Position numbers and translations under genes: made by a program. A stretch of 64,000 nucleotides of DNA. It comes from Actinostola sp. cb2023. Lineage: Eukaryota; Cnidaria; Anthozoa; Actiniaria; Actinostolidae. How positions within the stretch are numbered: position 1 is the stretch's first letter; each line of letters begins with the position of its first letter. Positions 56,961 to 64,000 of the stretch are shown piece after piece. Under the pieces are notes generated by a model, which saw only the letters and a list, made by a program, of their open reading frames with translations, made no database searches and was not told where the DNA came from. The stretch covers positions 263,001 through 327,000 of the forward strand of contig JAUJYZ010000431.1 in NCBI GenBank assembly GCA_033675265.1. Direction: 5' to 3'.

Positions 56961-57630
56961 TGTTACACAACAGAATCACTGATTTAATCCGATACTATTA
57001 ATTGCTGTATATTCTCAAACACTTCTAGATAAGCTAAGTCAATACCATTAAGACTTTAGTTCCATTATCTCTAGAACCAGATGGTATTCTAGATCATGCA
57101 ATTTCTTATAATCTTTTCATTTAGTCTCCTCCTATTTTGGCATAGACCACACATAATTATCTACCACACCCCAAGACACTATACTTCGTCAGAACTTCTT
57201 ATTCCTATTTTCAATTTACAATATTTAGACACAATCAGATAACTTATAATTATTACTATCCAACAGTGTATATTTAGACACAATCAGATAACTTATAATT
57301 ATTACTATCCAACAGTGTATATTTAGACACAATCAGATAACTTATAATTATTACTATCCAACAGTGTAACTTTGTTGCAGTGTTGCAGAAGTTAACTATC
57401 TAGAATCTTTAGATTACTTGTACGACTTAGCTACGTATTTGATAATTGTAATCTAGGAGCATATAGGATATAGCCAATCACAACCCTAGATTATAATGAC
57501 ATTGATATAATGATAGACAATTAGTGCGTCACTATAAAGGTGACCGCACCACAACTTGTAATTAGTCCTAGCCAGCCAGAGCTTGAATAAACAACGATCC
57601 GACCACCTCTGCCTAGAGCCTCCCTTAACA
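56961..57630 (+). repeat. 3' LTR of G, with 49-bp triplication
   Basis: TGTTACACAACAG...CCTCCCTTAACA, 670 bp. It includes three exact tandem copies of a 49-bp unit (57222-57368, TATTTAGACACAATCAGATA...CAACAGTGTA), a TATA-like CACTATAAAGG near 57530 and AATAAA at 57586. The first 98 and last 17 bp match the split left LTR. Confidence 0.88.
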
Positions 57631-58366
57631 AATTACCTTTTTCAAAGTCAGATATTATTAAATGTCATCCTAAATTTGAATTTCGTTTTATGTACTACAA
57701 ATTAAAATTTCAATTAGGAAGTGTTACACAATCAGTGAAAGAAAGTGGCAATTCATATGTTTACCAACAATAGGTTATTGATCTTCTAATTTCAGCTATT
57801 TTTCAATTTTCAAATTTTGTTTTGCTTTTTGAAATTCAAATTTGTATGCCTTTTTTCAATTTTTTTACTCAGTTCGATAACTTGAAATTTCCCAGGCTTT
57901 TTTCTTTAAAACCCCAAAAAATGGTACTATTTTCATGTTTTAGAAATAATTTTGAATGTTGAAAATTCATACCCTTTTTCCAAATTTTCTGTCCTGTGCG
58001 AGAATATGAAATTTCCCATCTTTTTTTTGCGAGAAGGTGTTTAAAAGGGTGCTATTTTCGTTTTATTAAGCTGATTTAAATGTTGTATTTTAACACTTAT
58101 TTCCATTTTTTCATTTGATTGTGATGAATTGAAATTGAAATTGTTTTCATTGAGCTCGCGTGTCAGCCACGCACTGCATGTGCCGCAAAATTTCCCGTCA
58201 AGAGATTCTCATTTCCCGCCAAAACAGGCTATTAAATCATTTTCGCGCCAAAATATAATGTCAAGCATTATGTTTTCATTTATCTTCGTATGCCCGTGGA
58301 AAAATGCGCGCCAGGAACGGAATACTTTTTGTCCGCCAAAGACTGATCTATTTAATGTGAAACATT

Positions 58367-60175
58367 ATGGATGTTTTGGAGGCAAATATTGAGCGTATAC
58401 GAGAATATCGGCACAACAACCTAACTTATCAACAAATCAGTGAGTTATTCCATGAGAATTTCCCTGAAGTACGAAGAGGGTTTTCTGTGAGAAGTATTCG
58501 TTTGGTATGCACGAAACATGGATTGAAGAAAACAACCGATGTAGAGGTAGACCAAATCGTACGAAGATGTGTGAATGAGGTATAACAAACATGAAATTCA
58601 AATTCTTCTGAATTGATAGTTTATTCGGGACTTATCGTTGTCAAATTCTCTTTTATTCAGGTTGGTCCAACGTATGGACGTAAATTAATGACCGGCTACG
58701 TGCGCAGTAAGGGCTATAGCTTTAGCGGTAATCAAGTTGCTATGTCACTGCGACGTGTAAATCCCACAGATCATGCAAGAAGAAGGGCAGATACAGTGCG
58801 AAGACAGAATCCGGTACCATACAGTGCACTTTACTATGGCCACAAACTACATTGCGATCAAAATGAGAAACTTGCTATGTATGGGTGTACTTTATATGCT
58901 TTTAATGATGGCCACAGCTCAAAAATCGTCAGATTGTTTTGTATGCCGAAGAAAAATGCTTTGGTGATATATTCTCACTTCAGGTGAGTTGTTGCCATAA
59001 CGTTGATTATTGGCTCCCAAAATGTTAAATTGTTTCTTATGACACCAGATCGTCCGAATTTTCGCAAAACTAGCCTGCCATGCACTATGTCTGTGATACC
59101 AGTTGAACCTCCCATAAGCGACCACCCAAAATGTCAAGCTTTGTGGTCGCTTACGAGAGGCGGTCGCTTACGAGAGGTTCCAACACTTAATTGGAAACTT
59201 TTGGTATTTTGGAAAACTAGCGGTCGCTAAGGAGAGGTGGTCGCGGCATACGAGAGTGGTCGCAACATACATCAACTTTATTAATCACAACCGGAGGTTC
59301 AACTGTAGTATCTTTGTGTATTTTTTAATGTATTTCTTATGATTACTCAACAGAGATGTATTGATCAAAGAAGGGATATGGGACACTGTGAGAGTCGATC
59401 ATGGGACTGAGGCTTGTCTTATGCTGTTTGTTCAGAATATGTTAAGACATCTAAGGCAAAATCAAGCGTGTGAACCATATGTCCAGACTCGTTCCCGACA
59501 GGTAACTTTGCGAGGTTGTAGATTTCATGTGAGCTGATTAAAGTTTCTGAACTCAAATATTATTATTTTTGATCTCTTTAGAATCTACCAGCAGAACGAA
59601 AGTGGCCCGAGGTAAATCAGCGTGTGTTATACCCAATAAAAGAAACGTTGGTGAGAATGGAAAATAGTCTTCTGATAAACCGCCTTGATCCAGTTGAACA
59701 ATTTTTCATCTCCTTCATAACCATGAATGTTGTCGACGTTGGATTACAAAGGGTATTGGCTTCTTGGAATTCACATTCAATCGAAGGTTTGTTTCTACTA
59801 TCACAACAATCGCTCAAAATAATGTCATTAAGACTGCCTATTTATTTCTACACAGGTAAAAACGACAGAATTCCGAACTTTGTTGCAAGTAATACCAACA
59901 GTCTTAATCCAGTTAATGGAGCCTCTGTGCCAACTTCCGACGAAGTATTATGTTTGTATACCGAAGCAGGTGGACACATAACTACAGATTGCCATTTTGG
60001 CATAGATCCCCTAGCAGGGGATGACATACTTATTAGGAGACGTGACGAAGAATTTGCACAAAATAATCACTCTTTCACTGAAATATTCAATAATGTTGTA
60101 AATGGAAACGATTTATTTCTAGAACAAGCAGTTAGACATTTCATATTACTTACAAGGAGTTTATCTTCAACTTGA
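58367..60175 (+). CDS. Integrase-like DDE transposase of D (open)
   Basis: Exons 58367-58579, 58661-58983, 59354-59501, 59582-59786 and 59856-60175, phases 0, 2, 0, 1, give 402 aa. An HTH (LTYQQISELF, SVRSIRLVCTKH) is followed by VGPTYGRKLMTGYVRSKGY, HCDQNEKLAMYG (first catalytic Asp), NDGHSSKIV, VRVDHGTEA (second Asp) and ERKWPEVNQRV (Glu), spacing D-x43-E. The C-terminal domain has EVLCLYTEAGGHIT and the FGIDPLAGDD motif also seen broken in A. It starts at the only upstream Met, right after the TIR. All junctions are GT-AG. It acts on the transposon ends in the nucleus. Intron 2 contains a MITE. AATAAA lies near 60235. Confidence 0.85.
59101..59304. repeat. MITE with AGTTGAACCTCC ends in intron 2 of D integrase
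   Basis: AGTTGAACCTCC and its exact complement bound about 204 bp. Inside, GGTCGCTTACGAGAGG occurs repeatedly, closely resembling the 17-bp minisatellite unit at 11.5-12.2 kb. Confidence 0.8.
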
Positions 60176-60488
60176 GCTGATCGAATATACATCTACTCAG
60201 TTTCGTATATAAAAATGTAACGATATGAATAGAAAATAAAATATTACTTTAACTAGAATGATATTAAAATGTCCTACCTAAGCACTTTTCAACGGCACAC
60301 ATTAAAACCTAAATCAACGCTCAAGTCTAAAGTCGGCCCTCAGTCTAATGTCAGATTCAATATAAAGAACGAGGATAAACATTTAACGAGCATTTTCGTC
60401 CTGTAACGGACTGATGCGGCGTGACTGATTGAAATTTGCATATAAAACTCAACAGTTCACAACAGTCGTTCATTCTACTGATTCTATA

Positions 60489-61707
60489 TCAACCAAATAC
60501 AGGTCGAAGTAGGTCTTCATCATCATCATCATCATCATCATTAGAATCTGGGCCAGAATTTACAGCAGGGCCAGTGTCTACATTAGTGGCTGCAGAAATA
60601 GGTGGCATCCTTTGACCCAGCAGATCCATAATTCCTCTAATTACCGGGACCACGTTGTACATGCTGGTTGTACGGCACAGTGGACATTTCGATATGGATA
60701 ACGATGAATTAATCCATTGCTCTGTGCATGGTACACACCCAATAAATGCATAACATGCCGAGCAGCTTGCAGCAGGGAATTGTGCTGTTGAGAGGCATAT
60801 CGTACATCTCATAATCTCAGCGGCGGTATCTTTGGCAGAAGGGACAGTCGCACTACTAGTTGTGGATGTACTCGATGTCGTAGACTGTGCACGTGCATGT
60901 GAATCCAAGCTCTGGTTACCAGGTGGATCGATCATTCTTCGTATTTCTTCAATGATGTTTAAATCAGTTTTACTTCCTCTGCTCTTTCTTCTCAAGTTGG
61001 TCACTTCGGATTTCTTCGCAACATAAACTTTACGCGCAGTTTTCCAAAATTGGGCTCCTGGAAACATAGAAATAAAGAACAGATTATATATTGGAAAACA
61101 TAGAAATGATGGATAATAAAATGCACATACCTTTTGTCATCTCACAGGATACTATCGGCAAAAACTTTGAATCTAGTACGGTGACTTCATGGCCAATCTG
61201 ATCTTGCAGTTTGTCACTCACCGTCTGGACAGTTGAAGAGTTCTCATCAAGCACGAGGTGAATTTGAAATTTTTCAGTGATAGTACCGTTTCCGTCAATT
61301 TCTACTAATATCACAGACTTTTTCCATCTGCTTGCTGATCTTGTAAATTTGGGCCTTTTCAGCGTCAACGACGGCTGTCCTGCTGGAGGTGGATTCAGTC
61401 TGCCACGCTGGATATTTGGCTGTTGGTAAGACAATGGTATCCCAAGCTGGCTCTGTGGATTTTGAGCGGGATTTTGAGCGGTTGGAGATAGGGCGTCAAT
61501 AGCATCTCCACTGACAATGTATTTCTTTGTTGGATCGACTACGAAAACTCCATTGTCATTAGATATAATTATTTCGTTCTCCCCATCTGAAAGCATGTAT
61601 ACACTGTTGCGGTTAAGTCTAAATATCATTGATACATTATTAAGAGTTAACACTGATTCTCTAAGCATAACTGAGCGGCTCCCATAAGAAACATTAACAA
61701 GCGCCAT
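60489..61707 (-). CDS. RING-like finger protein of D (open)
   Basis: Exons 61707-61131 and 61057-60489, one phase-1 intron of 73 bp, 381 aa. The N-terminal domain runs from MALVNVSYGSRSVMLRE to LDSKFLPIVSCEMTKG and includes RLNPPPAGQ and KRPKF. Exon 2 opens with GAQFWKTARKVYVAKK, then a basic patch, a Ser/Thr-rich linker, and the finger CTICLSTAQFP, CSACYAFIGCVPC, EQW, CPLCRT at about residues 277-325. The position usually held by His is not His. The end is an Asp run ending LLRPVF, as in A. No stop or shift; same domain order as A. Its role in transposition is not known. A ubiquitin-related function is plausible, and a DNA- or protein-binding role is equally possible. Confidence 0.75.
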
Positions 61708-62664
61708 GCTTGCCACAAGTGAAATTTCTCGTGGGAAAGTCTGGTTATATTCAGGGGGGTTTTACGAGACTTCTAGCTGTCAATCAAACAGCAGATTTTA
61801 GCGGGAAATCTCGCCAATATTATTGGAGGATCCTTGCACACTAACATTTTGGCGCAAAATCTAATTAGTAATAAAGTTTTGGCGGGAATTTGCGGCACAT
61901 GCAGTGCGTGGCTGACACGCGAGCTCAATGAAAACAATTTCAATTTCAATTCATCACAATCAAATGAAAAAATGGAAATAAGTGTTAAAATGCAACATTT
62001 AAATCAGCTTAATAAATACGAAAATAGCACCCTTTTAAACACCTTCTCGCAAAAAAAGATGGGAAATTTCATATTCTCGCACAGGACAGAAAATTTGGAA
62101 AAAGGGTATGAATTTTCAACATTCAAAATTATTTCTAAAACATGAAAATAGTACCATTTTTTCGGGTTTTAAAGAAAAAAGCCTGGGAAATTTCAAGTTA
62201 TCGAACTGAGTAAAAAAATTGAAAAAAGGCATACAAATTTGAATTTCAAAAAGCAAAACAAAATTTGAAAATTGAAAAATAGCTGAAATTAGAAGATCAA
62301 TAACCTATTGTTGGTAAACATATGAATTGCCACTTTCTTTCACTGATTTTACACGGACCCTAAAATCCGTGGCACTTTCCGATATTTCGATTTTCTATAT
62401 TTCTCTCAAATTCGAAATAGGTAAATACTATTCATTTGCTATCCAAGTGAATGTCTAATCAATCGTACAATAAAGTAAAACATCTGAACAGATTCTTATT
62501 TTTCATGTTAAAACACAGTCTTTGTATTGTCTTATTGTCTATTTGGTATTTACCATTTAATCTATTTTCTATTTTCTATTTTTCTACTTGTGTTTGTTTT
62601 GGGAGCCATTTTTAAACAGTTAGTTCCGTTGAGTTGAACCTCGTGCTTTACTATCAACATTATT

Positions 62665-63824
62665 ATGGAAAACATCGACGAGGACTTTATCGTCTCCCTT
62701 ATAAAGACCGGGAAAACACACAAAGAGGTATCTTCTTTATTGAAATCAATGTTCCCGTCTATAAAAAGAGGATTTAGTGAGCATACAGTGCGAAAATACT
62801 GTTCGCTTCGAAACATACGAAGACCTACTACTACTGAAGTAGACAACCTTGTCAGTCAGTGTGTAGACGAAGTAAGTATTTTATAAGTCTTTGCAGTCTT
62901 TTGCAATGTGTTGTTTTCTCATAGTCTTGATATTGACAGCCCACACTTATGATTGCCCAGGTGGGCCCGAGTTATGGAAGGAAGATGATGGCAGGCTATG
63001 TTTACAGCCAGTATGGAGTTAGAGTTGGCAGGCGAAAGTTACAAAGCTCCCTAAGTCGTGTTTCACCAGTTTATCATGAACAGCGACGAAATGACTTAGT
63101 ACGACGTGCCAATCCAGTACCCTACTATGCTCCATATCATGGTCATAAACTTCATATCGACCAAAATGAAAAACTCAAGGACTTTGGTGTTACTCATGTC
63201 TGTTTTAGTGATGGTCACAGCAGTCAGATAGTCGGTGTGCTTACAATGCCTATCAAAAATCCGATAGTAATTTACGAAGGCTTGTTCAGGCAAGTTGAAT
63301 ACAGAGTCGTTTTCGTATGAGTGGGAAATTTACGGTACCGCGCCGTGTCGTATTGAAAGAGTTTGATTGACTGAGATGCATCTGTACGCTTTTTGATTGG
63401 TTCAGAAAGGAAGTCACGGTACCGTATATGTTTCCCACTCATACGAAAACGACTCTATACACCGTAATGACGTTAGCGTGCTATATTAATGCCGTTTATT
63501 GTACGCTGAGTCGAACCTCTCCACAACGGCCACCTGACCATAGTTAGTATAACAACTGTCTTTAATATAATTGCACTTGAACTCAAATGGGTTACAACAG
63601 GGTGCAAATTAATCGCACTGCTCGTAAAGAGGTTCAACTCTAGAGTATAGTAATTATATTTTTGTCATCACAACAGGCCTTTATTGCTTAGAGATGGTAT
63701 ATGGGACATGGTTCGAGCAGATCATGGAACAGAATGGTGTCTCGTACTTTTTATTCAAAATTACCTGGCACAGTTTCGTGGATACCAGCAGTGTGATCCT
63801 TACTACCAATCAAAATCCACTGAT
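62665..63824 (+). CDS. Integrase-like DDE transposase of E (partial)
   Basis: Exons 62665-62871 (HTH; FIVSLIKTGKTHKEVSSLL), 62961-63289 (VGPSYGRKMMAGYVYSQYG, HIDQNEKLKDFG with the first catalytic Asp, SDGHSSQIVG) and 63677-63824 (VRADHGTEW, second Asp). Exon 3 is 148 nt as in A, C and D. The frame is open through all three; the Glu exon and C-terminus are beyond 64000. The donor of exon 2 is AG/GCAAGT, a GC-AG type, where the other copies have GT. A MITE begins 12 bp past that donor. Confidence 0.8.
63302..63457. repeat. 156-bp MITE with TA flanks in intron 2 of E
   Basis: CAGAGTCGTTTTCGTATGAG and the complement of the right end (TAGAGTCGTTTTCGTATGAG) differ only at the first base. TA flanks both sides. 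Inner ends share GTGGGAAA. No coding. Confidence 0.85.
63508..63640. repeat. MITE with GAGTYGAACCTCT ends in intron 2 of E
   Basis: The left end GAGTCGAACCTCT and the complement of the right end GAGTTGAACCTCT match. It is akin to the AGTTGAACCTCC MITE in D, suggesting one broad family that inserts into these introns. Confidence 0.65.
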
Positions 63825-64000
63825 GTAAGTATCATTTAGTATTGTTTGCAACTTTAAGAAGGCCCCAGCATAGTGCGTCTTGAACAACAAACTATCACTC
63901 AGTTCGAAGAAGTTATTTCGTCTGGAACTGATAGTCTTCTTAATTTATAAAGAGGAAAGCAAAACCATAAAACCGTATACAGTGAATTACCTCTGGACAC

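Larger units (their letters stand above)
50523..57630 (+). mobile_element. LTR element G: RING and envelope-like frames, no gag-pol
   Basis: Ends are TG...CA, with AATT on both sides (50519-50522 and 57631-57634). G splits transposon B's right TIR, which resumes at 57631. The right LTR (56961-57630) is 670 bp. The left LTR keeps its first 98 bp (50523-50620) and last 17 bp (52523-52539), with transposon F between them and the middle missing. Just inside is TTGGTAAGAGAACTCGGG, a candidate primer site. A purine tract AAGAAGAGAG precedes the right LTR. Gag, protease and RT are absent; only a chromodomain-like integrase tail remains. A RING frame and an envelope-like region occupy the rest. Confidence 0.85.
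27654..57729 (+). mobile_element. Transposon B: two-gene element split by C and G
   Basis: The left terminus AGTCCGTGTAACACTTCC follows TA at 27652-27653. The left TIR runs to about 27965. Its complement is found at 50320-50522 and continues at 57631-57729 after a 7.1-kb LTR element. Own genes: integrase 28328-31453 (plus strand, open) and a RING-like gene 36018-31713 (minus strand, frameshifted). Transposon C sits between the RING gene's 5' end and the right TIR. Without insertions B would be about 8.9 kb. The right terminus is clipped: ...GTGTTACAC is fused directly to D's TIR, losing the last few bases. Low-complexity AAATTATTTTCTGAATTTG repeats lie at about 28010-28160 inside the left end. 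Confidence 0.8.
57730..62360 (+). mobile_element. Transposon D: two-gene element, both genes open
   Basis: The right terminus is TTTTACACGGACCC, followed by TA. TIRs of about 470 bp run 57730 to about 58196 and about 61891-62360 (shared CCACTTTCTTTCACTGAT, TGAGCTCGCGTGTCAGCCAC). The left terminus lacks the first 12-13 bases (GGGTCCGTGTAA) and starts at ATCAGTGAAAG, fused to B's clipped right end. Integrase (58367-60175) and RING-like (61707-60489) genes converge. It is the only copy in the window with both genes open, but the missing left tip probably prevents mobility of D itself. It could supply proteins in trans (inference). Confidence 0.85.
62363..64000 (+). mobile_element. Transposon E: left part only, cut by window end
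   Basis: It begins AAATCCGTGGCACTTTCC right after D's end and a shared TA (62361-62362). The terminal string resembles TCCGTGTAACACTT of B and F. It contains the first three integrase exons. The RING gene and right TIR, if present, lie beyond the window. Confidence 0.65.

Noticed and set aside
58919..59137. Minus-strand frame over D integrase exon 2 and intron
   Set aside because: Antisense shadow crossing a splice junction and a MITE.
62562..62846. Minus-strand frame over E integrase exon 1
   Set aside because: The opposite strand encodes the conserved HTH exon; the antisense frame has no recognisable content.

Overview
This is a repeat-dense stretch of an animal nuclear genome, most likely a marine invertebrate such as a cnidarian (inference only). 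The signs are spliced genes with GT-AG introns, AT-rich non-coding DNA, many miniature inverted-repeat elements (MITEs), Ty3/gypsy elements and minisatellites. There is no bacterial operon, tRNA, rRNA or CRISPR array. I see no complete single-copy host gene; nearly everything recognisable is mobile or derived from mobile DNA.

Layout. 1-5.9 kb: a decayed IS630/Tc1-like transposase and a decayed gypsy element carrying a 314-bp MITE with a CAATTG target duplication. 5.9-8.9 kb: pyrimidine-rich tandem/satellite DNA with poly-C runs. 9.2-10 kb: two 3' exons of an unrecognised gene. 10.1-14.0 kb: a foldback element with about 0.8-kb inverted arms around a 17-bp minisatellite. 14-18.8 kb: mostly non-coding, with fragments of a possible SAM/PB1 gene and a gypsy scrap. 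18.8-20.8 kb: a broken zinc-ribbon/HECT-like gene. 20.9-21.2 kb: a 20-bp minisatellite.

21.2-64 kb is the main interest: a nest of six copies (A-F) of a DNA transposon type that carries two convergent spliced genes. One encodes an integrase-like DDE transposase of about 400 aa (HTH, HTH_21-like YGR segment, DQNEKL, VDHG, WxE). The other encodes a protein with an unusual RING-like finger. The copies have long terminal inverted repeats (TIRs); where ends are clean they read GGGTCCGTG or GGGTACGTG next to TA. A (21213-27653) is interrupted at its right TIR by B (27654-57729). B contains C (36278-50319, opposite orientation) and, in its right TIR, an LTR retroelement G (50523-57630, duplication AATT). 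G contains F, a shrunken copy, in its left LTR. C contains a young gypsy element H (36595-43443, duplication CAGT) with identical 202-bp LTRs. D (57730-62360) and E (62363 to the window end) follow.

Coding state. Integrase is open in B, C and D, open so far in E, and broken in A and F. The RING gene is open in A and D and frameshifted in B and C. D alone keeps both genes, but its left terminus is missing. G has no gag-pol beyond a chromodomain stub, yet keeps a RING reading frame and a long envelope-like reading frame. H has gag, MYND-finger/protease and RT-RNaseH-integrase regions in three successive frames.
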